DNA of 64,000 nt from Micropterus salmoides (taxonomy: Eukaryota > Chordata > Actinopteri > Centrarchiformes > Centrarchidae): assembly GCF_014851395.1 (NCBI RefSeq), contig NW_024041150.1:39362437-39426436 (forward strand), in the 5' to 3' direction. A program made the translations under genes and the position numbers. Below are positions 45,721 to 57,800 of this stretch, piece by piece. Below the pieces are notes generated by a model that searched no databases, was not told the DNA's origin, and worked only from the letters and a program-made list of their open reading frames with translations. Position 1 is the stretch's first letter, and each line of letters starts with the position of its first letter.

Positions 45721-46660
45721 CACATATATAAAAGAGAAAAAAATACCCTGGATCTTCTAATGTCACATAAATTATTAATTTTCCAAAAGGACAAATAAAT
45801 ATCTACCATTGGAATCGTAATCCCAGAGTTAACACAGGTGATTGGTAACCAGTTTTGTGAGACCAGTTGAGCGAAGGTTAACTTTGTTTTCCAGAGAGTT
45901 AGATTGACTTATCACCTCCTCTGGCCAATGTCTTTATCAGGCTCAGGCTATATATATATGACACCTGTGTTATTTTGTTCATCCTCTGCTTCATCATCTG
46001 TCCTTGCTATGCCTGTGGTTAGTGTTAGTTGCCCAGGTATGTGAAAGGAATACTTTCATGCCCATCTTTTTCACCTTGATTCTAGTTGCTTACCTGTTTG
46101 AAACACTGTTAGGAATCTTGTTTTCTGTGTTCTGTAGCATTATCGCTTTCCAACACAATAGTGTCAAAAATGGTTCAGTACTTGGAGCTTCATTCAGTAA
46201 ATGCACACCACCAGCTGCTGGTGAAGATGTGGGCTAATTCAACAAAGCTGACGACCAAAAAAATGCAATTCGGTAAATATTTTAATGCCAACCCAGAAGA
46301 AAATTTATTGCACTCATTGGTTGCTCTTTTACAGCAGGAGATGCACAAAATTGCAATTTAAGGCTTGATTTTAGTGTTGTAGCTACCACCTGTCTCTCAT
46401 ATTTTGGCCCTATAATTCACTAGCAGATATAAGTGAGAAAGCAATTAGCAGCAGGAATCATTATAATTGAGACTTGATGGCAATACCTTGCTTGGTCTCA
46501 TTAACCCTGCAACTTTTGCTCAACAGACAGCACCTCTGCCTCTTCACTATATCTCTGCATGTAAAATGAATGATTGGCTTTAAAAAAAAAAAAAAAACAG
46601 CTTTGAAGAATATTCTCTCACACACACACAATGACCATCCAAACACCCAATACTACAATG

Positions 46661-46880
46661 CCTATAAAAAGTATTCACTCCCCTTGGATGTTTCACCCTT
46701 TTATTTCTTTTATACGTGGAATAATAATCAATATAATTTGGCTTTTTTGACAAGACTTTGCAAAAAAACCCTCTTTAATATCAAAGTGTAAAGAGATTTT
46801 TAAAAACTAATGTCAATTAAAATGTATAAGGTAAAGAAGATGACTGCATAAATGTCCACCCCCTTTCTTGAAAAGTCTTT
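46661..46880. mobile_element. Miniature inverted-repeat type element
   Basis: TGCCTATAAAAAGTATTCAC followed by TCCCCTTGGATG and an AT-rich body is a common teleost repeat with a Tc1-like end. No coding capacity is present. It lies in the transmembrane-to-tail intron region of gene G. Confidence 0.55.
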
Positions 46881-48169
46881 GTGATATAATTTGCCCTTTG
46901 TCCAGCTAACAGGGTTATTATGTTACTTTGTTTCTGATTCTTTTTGTATTCAGATTATATATTCAGAGCAGGGTGCCATCTTTTTGGGAGACTTCACTTT
47001 TCACTTTTCTGCATGTGAGCAATTGCAATGAGACACAATTTAGACTACACTTTTTTGTTGTTAGTAATGCTGTGGAGGTTTGTAGTGCTACAATTAAGGT
47101 CAGTAGTGGCAGCACTCCTGGGCACTCCTCAGCGTAGTCTGCCTCTCCAACTGACCTCTGCTTAGTTTTGAACAATTTATTGTAATAAAGAAATTTTATT
47201 AATCCTACCATCCTATACTTATAGTTTTTATTATAGCTTCACGTGTCTCTCTTTTTTTTTTTATTGCTTAAAAATAAATACGTTTTGGTGCATTTAGAAA
47301 CAGGCCTCTGTCTCATCAGTAACGTTCCTGTGCGCCTTATTTCTTTATCTTCTTCAAATAATAAAGGTTCAAATGTTTCCTGGGGTGCAATTCCCTAGGT
47401 GGCATAGTTTGGCTTTCATTCAGTTTGCCCCTTTCTTAGTCCACCATGGCACATTAACAATGCAGCTACAGTCTGTTAGCTGTTAGCTTAGCTTACCATA
47501 AACTGGACAGTAAGTCTGCTACATATATTTTATAACTACCATCAAACTGCTGTAAATTATAAAGAACTTGAATAAATTTGTAACTCACTGATTTTGTGAT
47601 GATCTCTATATTTCCACGCAGCCAGAACAAGAATAAGAACACATGTGAACCAAACAGCCACTGTGATGCTGAGACGAACAGCAGAAGTAGGTGGGACAAC
47701 AAAAAATCATCTGAAATCAAAACACACAAAAAATGTTAATATTCTTATAGTCACAAGGTGATAATTTGTCCTATTCACTGGTTGCTGAAGGCCAAGAAGG
47801 TGAGTCTTATCTGTGTCTGTCTGTAGGAATAAAGGGAGAGAAGGAGAAAAACAGAAACAAAGGAAGTTGCTATGAATGCAAAGATCTGTTGAGACTTTGG
47901 ACAATGAATAATAGCCCTCGTCCCCAATCAGTGTCTCATTGTTAGCCAAGATGAACTGGAACTAAAGACAACTGACCAGTAAGTGCTACCAGTGACACTG
48001 AGTATATGTTGTGGTAGAGGGCTTTGTGGTCATTACTTACCCTAGATGTGGCAGTAGTAAATAGAGGCCAGCTTTGCGCGCTCCTGCGAAGCGTTTTCTG
48101 GGGTTTATCTTTTGATATCACCCACCATGGGGCCACATTGGCGCAGTCACAAGTCTAGTTCCACAAAAC

Positions 48170-48600
48170 ACTAGTGTTGTGTTGTTCAAAGAACGTTTCG
48201 TTTATTTGACCTAATCTTGTATGTGACTCAGGAGGAACGTGTTGTTTCAGTGAGTAATTCGTTCATTTTCACAAATGCGTGAATAGTCTTGAACTCTTAC
48301 GTTCACTCATTATACAGCAGCTGCATGGTCTCTGTCAGCACAGGAAACAACTGATTAGTTCACGACTCTCAACTGTGGTTCTCTGGGTTTGAGGCGTTAA
48401 TTTTTCACGTGACATCTCGGCTACTGTTGAGCAGGAATGAACTAACCGTTCAGCGCTCACATGGGTCCTCCTGGGAGTCTGTCTTCACTCGGCAGGCTGA
48501 GTTACTGCCAGCCCCTGAGAGCCCTGAGTCTTTCCTTAGCTGAATTACCACAGTGGTCGTCTCCTCTCCGGTCCGCCAGAGAACGCAACATAACTTTTAC
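48170..48600. repeat. Probable interspersed repeat upstream of gene G IgC exon copy
   Basis: The block with GTTCAAAGAACGTTTCGTTT, GTAATTCGTTCATTTTC and GAATGAACTAACCGTTCA has repeated GTTCA/TGAAC motifs seen in common teleost DNA elements. No coding region is supported. It lies in the IgC-transmembrane intron of gene G. Confidence 0.4.
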
Positions 48601-49671
48601 TTTTTATTTATTGACAGAGCCATGCTGTTGTTTCACCGCTCTTCACTGGTGAACAACCAGCAGCGTTTGAGATTATTATTAAATTTGTTAAATTTTAATA
48701 AGAGTGTGTTTTATTCATATAGTGTGTCAAGCTCATTACTTATGGTTGATTGTTTGGTTGGTCTATTAAAGCACAATTGCGATTTTGTTAGGCCTCTATT
48801 TACTACTTGTGGCAAATAATTTCTGTGGCGACTACATTAATATTATTATACTGTAAGAATATATGTGTTGTCTAAGTCGTGTTTACCTGGAATATGAATC
48901 TCCACTTGTCTGGTCTGGTTGATGTCCTTCTGTTGGACTCTACAGGTGAAGCTGTTGCTGTGTCTCTTCTCCACAGTCACTCTGCTGCTGACAGTATAGA
49001 GGTCATCAGGACCTCTGACTGTCTCTGTAGGTCCAGCAGAGAGGAGGTTTCCCTCACCGTCCAGCCAAAACACCTCAGGCTCTGGATACCAGCCTTTAGA
49101 TTTACAGTCTAACATCACTCCTTTGCTGACTGTAGAAATGTGTATTTCAGGTGACGAGACAGCGCCTAATAGAGAGCAGACATGTCAAAGGCTGTTTAAA
49201 TGTAAAGTTGTGACAAATGAAAATACAACACTTCTTAGCCTAATGATTCAGCTTGGACACCACACCTAATATGCACAGTCATAACTGAAAAATACTTTAA
49301 TTAGTGAGGATAAATGTCTGTGGTAGAGCAATTATATAACTATTAGAATGGCCATAGAAGTCATTCTGACTGCTCACACATTATTTGCATATAATTTCAA
49401 TAATAAATATAAAATCTAAGAATGATTGGATCTTTAATGTTAGGATAGGTAATAAGAAACATCAGGACACCAAACATTAACTTAAAATCAACTCTAATAT
49501 GCATTTCAATGCATAGTAACTGCCTTTATGGACACGTTATCACCATTCAAGGTATAAATACTCTTTTGTGTTGTAATTTTAATACAATTCCAATGTTAAA
49601 ATAAAATATACACATAGTTAGGAAAAGTCAGGGTCATTTTGGGACATGCCCCCCCCTCAACAGCGTTATTA

Positions 49672-51201
49672 CAGTGGGGGCAAAAAGTATTTAGTCAGCC
49701 ACTGATTGTGCAAGTTCTCCTACTTAGAAAGATGAGGTCTGTAATTTCCATCATAGGTACACTTCAACTATGAGAGACAATGAGAAAAAAAAATAAAACA
49801 CAAATCTAGGAAATCACGTCGTAGGATTTTTAAAGAATGTATTTGTAAATTATGGTTCAACTCAATACTTTGTAACATAACCTTTGTTGGCAATGACAGA
49901 GGTAAAACGTTTCCTGTAAGTCTTCACCAGGTTTGCACACACTGTAGCTGGTATTTTGGCCCATTCCTCCATGCAGATCTCCTCTAGAGCAGTGATGTTT
50001 TGGGGCTGTCGCTGGGCAACACAGACTTTCAACTCCCTCCACCAATCTTCTATGGGGTTGAGGTCTGGAGACTGGCTAGGCCACTCCAGGACCTTGAAAT
50101 GCTTTTTACGGAGCCACTCCTTCGTTGCCCGAGCGGTGTGTTTGGGATCATTGTCATGCTGGAAGACCCAGCCACGTTCCATCTTCAAGGCGCTCACTGA
50201 TGGAAGGAGGTTTTGGCTTAAAATCTCACGATATATGGCCCCATTCATTCTTCCCTTAACACGGATCAATTTCCTGTCCCCTTTACAGAAAAACAGTCCC
50301 AAAGCATGATGTTTCCTCTCCCATCACAGTAGGTATGGTGTTCTTGGGATGCAACTCTGCATTCTTCTTCCTCCAAACACGACGAGTTGAGTTTTAACCA
50401 AAAGGTTCTATTTTGGTTTCATCTGACCACATGATATTCTCCCAGTCCTCTTCTGGATCATCCATATGCTCTCTGGCAAACTTCAGACGGGCCTGGACAT
50501 GTACTGGCTTAAGCAAGGGGACACGCCTGGCACTGCAGGATTTGAGTCCCTCTCAGCAGAGTGTGTTACTGATGGTAGCCTTTGTTACTTTGGTCCCAGC
50601 TCTCTGCAGGTCATTCAATGATCATTTTGACCTCACAGGATGAGATCTTGCGTGGAGCCCCAGATCGAGAGAGATTATCAATGGTCTTGTATGTCTTCCA
50701 TTTTCTTACAATTGCTCCCATGGTTGATTTATTCACACCAACCTGCTTGCCTATTGTAGATTCACTCTTCCCCGCCTGGTGCAGGTCTACAATTTTCTTC
50801 CTGGTGTCCTTCAACAGCTCTTTGGTCTTGGCCATGGTTGAGTTTGGAGTCTGACTGCTTGAGGCTGTGGACAGGTGTCTTTTATACAGATAAAGAGTTC
50901 AAACAGGTGCCATTAATACAGGTAACAAGTGGAGGACAGAAGAGCTTCTTAAAGAAGAAGTTACAGGTCTGTGAGAGCCAGAAATCTTGCTTGTTTGTGG
51001 ATGACCAAATACTTATTTTCCACCATAATTTACAAATAAATTATTTAAAAATCCTACAATGTGATTTCCTGGATTTTTTTTTCTCATTTTGTCTCTCGTA
51101 GTTGAAGTGTACCTATGATGACAATTACAGACCTCTCTCATCTTTCTAAGTAGGAGAACTTGCACAATCAGTGGCTGACGAAATACTTTTTGGCCCCACT
51201 G
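49672..51201 (-). mobile_element. Tc1-like transposon in the IgV-IgC intron of gene G
   Basis: Begins CAGTGGGGGCAAAAAGTATT and ends with the inverted form, flanked by TA at 49670-49671 and 51202-51203. It is about 1.53 kb. It belongs to a different subfamily from the element at 14.9 kb, as the termini and transposase differ. Its inverted repeats have diverged, so it is older. Confidence 0.92.
49862..50835 (-). pseudogene. Degenerate Tc1 transposase
   Basis: On the minus strand the start (MAKTKELLKDTRKKIVDLHQ) is open from 50835 to about 50611, the middle is broken by several frame changes and stops, and the C-terminal part (RGWVFQHDNDPKHTARATKE, SPDLNPIEDWW) is open from 50302 to 49862. It cannot encode an active enzyme. 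Confidence 0.9.
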
Positions 51202-53574
51202 TACATTGCAAAAGTCAAAATGACTGCCTTTGTAGTTTTAGTGTTAACTCTGTAGAGTCTCTGCTAGTTGCTGCAGGCATCAACAGATTTAGTATGCCGT
51301 TACTGATCCAACAGGTTCATCTAAACTTTTTCCTGTTGTCACCTTCTACTGCATATGATGTTAGCAGGCATTCCAAACCCTTTCTGTCGCTTAATTATGT
51401 CAATGCATTTATACCTTTCATGAATATTTATAGGTCTTTTTGTAAGTGCACAATTTCATGCAAACTTACCTACAGCAAGATCGATTACAGATTCCGTACC
51501 AGGCGTGGGGACGAGGCACCTGTATGTTCCCGCGTCAGAGAACTTCACTTTGGAGAGTTTCAGTGAAATGTCTCCACGCTTGAGTTTGTTGACGGACAGT
51601 GATGTTCTCCCCATGTACAATGGATGCTCCTCAAGCAGAAGCTCCACACCATCTCGCCTCAAATGGACAAATCTGGGTTTTAGGTCAGGTCTTGCCCACT
51701 CCACAGTGATGTCTGCAGCATCCACAGCAGGTTCCAGGTAACATGGCAAAATGATATCATCACCAACCATCGCCACTATTGGCTGAGATGGACCAGTCAC
51801 CTGAGACTGACCTAAGGGGAAAAAACAAGTCTGTTTCATAATTCTTGTTTTTTCTACATTATGACTACATTATGTAGCGGCTATATAACTTTGGCTGAAA
51901 CCCTCTCTTTGTTACATCTACATCATAGAGTGTCAAGGGCAAGGGTGTTGTAGGGGGCGGGGGGTCATGATGGCACGCTGTGACGACTTATGTCTTCTTC
52001 AGTTGTCTTTTATCATGCAGTATAGTGAGCATTCATTTCAATGTAGGGGTTAGACAAATAAGATGGTATTTTTCAGTTTTGTGTTATACCTTGGAAATAA
52101 TAAATTCTCAAGTAAATATGAATAACATAATGTTCTGTTAAACTGATGATACTCATTTAACCACAGTAAAGTAATTGTGGGATGAAGTAGGTTGAGAAGA
52201 GAGGGTTGAAATGTGATGAGATTTCAAACTGTGCAGACTTAAACATAAATCACATTTTATGATTATTTGTTTAAATGTAGTACAAACAGTTCATCAGTGA
52301 CTTCCCTAATCACCACTCCAGTTTAATGTGTACAGCTGTTAGCTCAATTATGTGTAAACATTTTTCAGAAAATCCATGGGACAGGGACCAAGTGAGGAAG
52401 GGGGCCCAAAGAGGCCGCTTATGTATAGAGCCCAGAATGAGGGCAGCAAGTATGTACGAGAGCTGATATCAGGAGCAGCCTAGTCGAGTCGAGTTGAGTA
52501 TACAGTTTTGCAGTAGTGAACTGTCTCGCAGCGAGCCCATACAGCTACAGAGAGCCCCAACGGGACAACAGGTCTCCACCTGCTCAGCTGAAAGCAAGCC
52601 AACATGTGTCACAGAGTGCTAAGTTAAAGGTTTTAATGCTTTTATTTTAGGGACAGTTTGTTTGGTAATATATAAAAGTTTTTTTTAATGTCAGACTGTA
52701 GACTAGGTAGTAAGGTTGTTGCTGCAAAAATACTGAACTGAGGAATGGTGTGAATTATTGAATGTGTGGTGTCCGAACAATAATGCTGCGATGATGTGTT
52801 GAGAAGAAATTCGCTTGACACTGTTCAAGGAATTCAGCATCAATTACAAGCTCTGCAGCAGCTTGGAGAGTGACCCAGCCCGATGGCCACTCTGTCTCTC
52901 TGTACATCAAACACAGCTTATATAGGACATGTTTAGGTATCTGCTAAATACCATATAAGGGTCCAGTCCCTTCATAAACACTAATCACTACTCTCCCTAT
53001 CACTGGGTCCGAGGTCAAATTCCATAGGAAGGTTCACTATTTACACACCCATCAATCATTACTCCCCCTTAAGAGTTCACTGAGCCTCTATCCAGCTGCT
53101 AGAGTGTTATTTTAAACTGTAATGGTCAAATGCACATATGTTATACACCACAAATGTTAATTAAACTTTTGAGTTGATAAATAAAGATTGTATTTCTTAT
53201 TTCCAACATCACTTTAAATACACATAATCTGGTCGACGTATATTTTAAGAGAAGAAAACTTAGGTTGCAAAATTGATTGCAGGCCTATAGTGTACATTGA
53301 TGTTGTTTATTGTTTTGTAGTGTGGTATCACATGGCAGGGATAGAGTTAAACTCAAACAAAGGGTGTTAACATCTATTTGTGTGAAATTTACCTCCACAA
53401 GAGTGAGTTAGGAGAAGGAGGACAGCAATGTGATGCAAAACCATTGAACTGAAGCCACTTAGATGAGGTTTCCAGATGAGTCTGTCTATCATGTGAATCA
53501 TCCTGGAGTTCTGAAAATAAAAGTCAAATAGAAAAGACCAATAAGACCAATAAAATCCAAAATATCTCTCAGAC

Positions 53575-53705
53575 AACCCTGAGGTGAGCCCATGAAGCCC
53601 ATGCTTCAGACATTTGGTGATGTATGAAATGTATGATCCAGAGTTAATTTCCTTGTATGCATTCACATACCTGGCAAATAAATCTGATTCTGATTCTGAC
53701 CACAC
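53575..53705. repeat. Repeat with CTGATTCTGATTCTGA tail
   Basis: CCTGGCAAATAAATCTGATT followed by repeated CTGATT units is a frequent teleost retroelement tail. It lies just upstream of the gene G signal exon. Confidence 0.5.
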
Positions 53706-54914
53706 TGGAGGATTTGCTATCTGTTTATGTGTGATTTAATGTGATTGTATTTGTATTTCAAATAATACAGACGAACATAGCAGTTAAGACGAGAGGGAAT
53801 ATAGGACCAAATGGATTTTTAAAATGGCAAATAGGTGGAAATACAGTGTAAACTGCTGTGATTGATACCAGATTACCCTAGCTACTTATAAAAATAGGAG
53901 GGGCAACTTCATTCTTTCCACTTATTCCACACTTTCTCTTTCTCTTTTTCCTCATCTACATTATGGCTCAGTTTATTCAACCACTGTATTCATTTATACA
54001 CCCTCATCCCCCATGTAATTTTTTAAATTATAATTTGGACTTATTTTTGATTAAAGTGTATGAAATGTGTTAGTATGTGCTTTACCAGCTTAGCTTGCTT
54101 AGTCCATTAATCTTGGCACTGTCATGTCAGAAAGGGCTTTAAACCGGAGTATAAGCACACATTCCTGTGTCACCACCTAAGAAAAATTTCTGCTATGGGG
54201 ACCTCCTACCAAACTTGTGAGCCAAAAACCTGACACTGCATTGCTCTCACTTCTACCTCTCCTTTAAACAGACCGTCTTTGTAATAAGCCTGAATGGAAA
54301 CCTCTTCCAGAAAATTCCAGTGCTGGTTTTGATGGACGTCTGTGCACTAGCTGTCTGTTAAGAATGATGCTGGCTGTACATTTCTGTGCTCGTACTGGCT
54401 GAGGCTGCTTGTGTTTCACCTGAGATCTGTGTGACTTGCTAAATATGTCTGGAGCGTGTCTGTGCTTGTACTGGATTTGGATGGAGGCTTTTACTGGCTA
54501 TGATCAAGCATCTACTCTGCTGACAAACTTAACCGTAGCTCAAACTGACTCCCCAGGCATCTTTTAATACATTTTCAAATGGAAAACACTATTTATACGA
54601 CATATCTTGACTGAATAAGTGAAGTTTATTATTTACTGAGAGATGTGCATCCATATAGCCCAGTCTGTGCTGCTAATCAACATTTTAATAGTCAATGTGA
54701 ATCCACTGCTTTCCATCTCGCATTAGTCCAGAGTTGTAACTAAACCTTCAATGTAGCCAATTGTTGCTAACCTCACACATCAAAAAATGACACCAAGGGG
54801 TCTGGACAATTTCAGCAGGGCACAGCACATAGAAAGGGTCTATGCATACATTTATTTCTTTTTTGGTTTTCCAAATGCAGGTTACGTATTGATTCATGTA
54901 AAAAGTCTACATAC

Positions 54915-54990
54915 CTGTTGTTTATGACAATTTTTCGCCTCACCCAGAGGAACGCAGGATGTCCATTCGAAGTTTGGAATCAAACACCCT
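54915..54990 (-). other. Candidate 5' non-coding exon of gene G
   Basis: A diverged version of the block seen upstream of E and F, with a GTATGT donor at 54914-54913. The ISRE-like motif present in E and F between this exon and the signal exon was not found here. Confidence 0.35.
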
Positions 54991-55049
54991 TTGTAACCCT
55001 CTATCGTCAAATTGCAAGGCACTAACCAAGCAGGATGTTGTAAACTGAT

Positions 55050-55430
55050 TTATTTCCTGGAGTGACAGAACAACTTACAGGTTCAGAGTCCTACTTAAAG
55101 GACTAGTCCAGCAAAACAAGGTAGTCCAACAAAAAACAGGATATCCAAAAGGGGGAACGTAACATCCAATATCCAAAACATTAAAACAATAAATAGTCCA
55201 GGCAGGTAATAATGAAATAATCCAGGGAAAACACAAACGTAGAGCAGACGGGCTGAAAGACAAGCAGAACTGATAAATGCAGGCTAAGCATCGAGTTGCA
55301 GACTGACATGAGCAAACAGGGACTGATTAAAACAGAAAGCTATGTACACTCAAGCAGGGAGGGAGCAAGCATGTGAAACAAGACTGACGCACAGATCTAA
55401 ACACTGACCACACTGTGACAATAATTTAAA
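55050..55430. repeat. Repeat upstream of gene G, shared with E and F
   Basis: Same repeat as at 29310 and 39640 (AAGGTAGTCCAACAAAAAAC, AACATCCAATATCCAAAACA), about 140 bp beyond the putative first exon of gene G. Confidence 0.65.
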
Positions 55431-55674
55431 TGTGTTGACTTTAAAGTTCCTTTCTGTCAAGCTCAACTGAAACTGTGCAATGTTCTACATCTGCATGTAT
55501 TTGTTTTCAAGCTTAAAACACTGTGATCTCTGAGTCTGCAGAGCTCTTGTATTCAAACAGACATCAATCCAGCATTCACTTTAGTATCAAGTTAATAAAG
55601 CCGATCAAATTAACTTCATCAATCACATCAGAGTGACCGGCTGCCTTATATTAAAGGTCAAATGATCCAACTTA

Positions 55675-55775
55675 CTGTGCATCTGGAAAGTATTCACAGT
55701 GCCTTATTTTTTCCACATTTTGTTATGTTACAGCCTTATTCCAAAATGGATGAAATTCATTATTTTCCTCACTAG
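55675..55775. mobile_element. Tc1-type terminal repeat remnant
   Basis: GTGCATCTGGAAAGTATTCA and TTTTTCCACATTTTGTTATG resemble a Tc1 inverted-repeat end of the same general type as the fragment at 63.8 kb. No transposase follows, so it is a solo end. Confidence 0.6.
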
Positions 55776-56776
55776 AGGTAGAGAAGACGTAAGCATAAAC
55801 CAGATGGTTTTGGTAAGGTGAAAATGTTATTTAATAACAGAGAATAAACAAAAGTCATAACAGACATTGGACAAGTGGGTGCTGCCCTCTGCTGCCTGCT
55901 GCCCTCGCCGCCGTCGCAGATGGGGGGTGAGTACCATTGTGACTGCAGCATTGTTTGAGAGGCAGCAGCGCACTAAACAAATCAGGAGGGTTCATCTCCT
56001 AACAGGGAGAGGGGGGTCATGGACCCATACACACACCGTATGTGGCTGGGGGGTCCACACGAGCCAGCACAGCCACTGTCGTGGGCTCACAGCCATGCCA
56101 ATTGCAATCTTGTCTTAATCAAGAGAAGAAGTAGTAGCAGCATAAGGAAAAAATGTCGGAGTCACGGTTCATTCATGCAATCAATTAAAACGTATAAACT
56201 CTTAAATTACGATTTTGGCCATAAATATACTTTGCAGATTTCTGGGTGTTATTGTTGTGTCCCTGACGTTAACGTATTTGATGAAACTTTAACACTTTAA
56301 AGTGCTAGAGCGTTTCAATAAGATGTTTGTTAGCGAATATTAGCTCGACACTAACGTTACCTATAGCAATTTATGATAATGAACTTCAGTGGTTTCTTTA
56401 TTTGATTTTATATAAAAAACACATTAGTGTTTTTTAAAGTAAAATGCGCAGGGCACCGCTGAGCATGCTTGCTATCAAAAAGACTGTCTGAAACAAACCA
56501 AAATCTAAACACTTTATGAGAGCAGATCAAGAGTATGATTTTGTTCTGTTGTCCTTATAAACAGGGTACGCTGGAAGAGGTGAGCTGCAGGGTATATTCT
56601 CCATCTATCTTCTCCACCCTGGATCCTGCAGCAATTTCTGCCAATGTGCAGGTTGACAGTGAGAATGAAGAACAAAATAATAAACATGTTATACTCTCTC
56701 CAAGACTCGTTTTTGTTTATATTGTATATTGTTTCCACACTTAATAGGGAAATCGCTGCAAATACAATTGCTTATT

Positions 56777-56830
<54 letters not shown>

Positions 56831-56929
56831 TTGGAACATATACAGGATAAGCAGCAGATATTTTTTAACTATTTTATTCATTCGCCGTAACTATTTAGTT
56901 CAAAAACACCAAAGTACGAGGAGACAGAA
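55776..56929. other. Intergenic with repeats
   Basis: It contains a GC-richer repeat-like segment (about 55860-56110) and a long (TG)n tract (56780-56822). No gene is supported. Confidence 0.5.
56780..56830. repeat. (TG)n microsatellite
   Basis: Long TG run with one A interruption near its end. Confidence 0.95.
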
Positions 56930-57255
56930 AGAACCAGACGTGAGTTTTTATTTTGCACCGTAGAAGCTAGCGGAAGGCACCACGCGGGAGCGCACGAGAC
57001 TGGAGGCTCCAGGCTGCAGCCAAACAGTCTTGACTCCACGGGTGTGGGGAAGGAGGCAGAGCCAGACAACAGAGGTTCAACGTCCTCCACGCAGCCTGGC
57101 GTGCAGTGTGGGGGAAATGTGCTGAGTAGCAGCTTTCCTTGGGAACGCAACGCTGGGCCGGAGCAGGAGGTTGGGTAAATGCGTACGGAGCCACCGCAAA
57201 GTACGCGGCTGTGGCTCAGAAGACTGGGAGGAACCCCACATCCGTCAAACCCTCC
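56930..57255. repeat. GC-rich block, probable non-autonomous element
   Basis: A GC-rich segment containing AACCAGACGTGAGTTTTTAT at one end, similar in style to the elements at 29785 and 42243. No coding frame looks real. Confidence 0.35.
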
Positions 57256-57289
57256 ACTGAGAGATTATGATAGTATGATTTTTGGATTA

Positions 57290-57800
57290 CTCAGTGTAAC
57301 CAAAATTATTGTGTTTTCTTATATTATTGACTGTTTAAAAGCTGCATCTCACTCAGAATGCTGCTGCTAGTGTTGTATCCCATACCAAGACAATAGAGCA
57401 CATCACTCCATTTCTAAAACAAATTACCACAAGATATTAGATGTGTTCCAAATGCAGCAATTTTTAAATCCAGGTTAAAAATATTCCTCTTTTCATGTAT
57501 GATTGAGTAAACTTGCACTCTATTCTTACCCTAAATTACTATATTACAGACAATAGATATAGACCTCTAGTCACTCCCTGTGATGCGTGATGGTTCGATT
57601 ATATTCCAAAGAAGACATTAACTTCCACTATGATTTATTTTATTTTTATTCTACTCTCAAATTATTTTTTTAATTATTTTTAAAATTATCCTACTTTCTT
57701 TTAAGCATATTTGTCCTTTTAATTAGTTTTTTGCTTATATCTATGTAAAACATTAAATTGCTTCTATACAAATGGAGCTATAAATAAATTTGCTTTGCTT
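57290..57800 (+). mobile_element. Non-LTR retrotransposon C-terminal relic
   Basis: The plus strand contains pieces such as NAAASVVSHTKTIEHITPF and a downstream FKSRLK/IFLFSCMI-like fragment, resembling the RT C-terminus of a Rex1-type LINE. It ends with AGCTATAAATAAATTTGCTT. Many stops are present. Confidence 0.5.

Larger units (their letters stand above)
44220..53501 (-). pseudogene. Butyrophilin-like gene G: decayed, transposon-bearing
   Basis: Minus-strand exons are signal 53510-53393 (start 53501), IgV 51811-51470, IgC 49165-48887, transmembrane 47710-47589 and tail 44822-44220. Signal, IgV and IgC exons are intact and similar to those of F. The transmembrane exon is 122 nt instead of 120, so the phase-1 reading leaves the conserved frame (SAVRLSITVAVWF) and meets a stop in the tail. 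The tail exon is a diverged coiled coil that needs at least two frame changes, near 44698 (EKM/YLDKLENK) and near 44480 (SEEKK/YREIL), before ending EEEGAKLDIVP and stop. A Tc1 element lies in the IgV-IgC intron and a deleted Tc1 lies between the transmembrane and tail exons. A soluble or truncated IgV-IgC product remains conceivable. Confidence 0.75.

Noticed and set aside
46004..46361. Short open frames on the plus strand in the gene G intron
   Set aside because: No domain, splice context or repeat assignment supports coding; left as intronic sequence.
50000..50309. Plus-strand open frames near 50 kb
   Set aside because: They are antisense to the degenerate Tc1 transposase.
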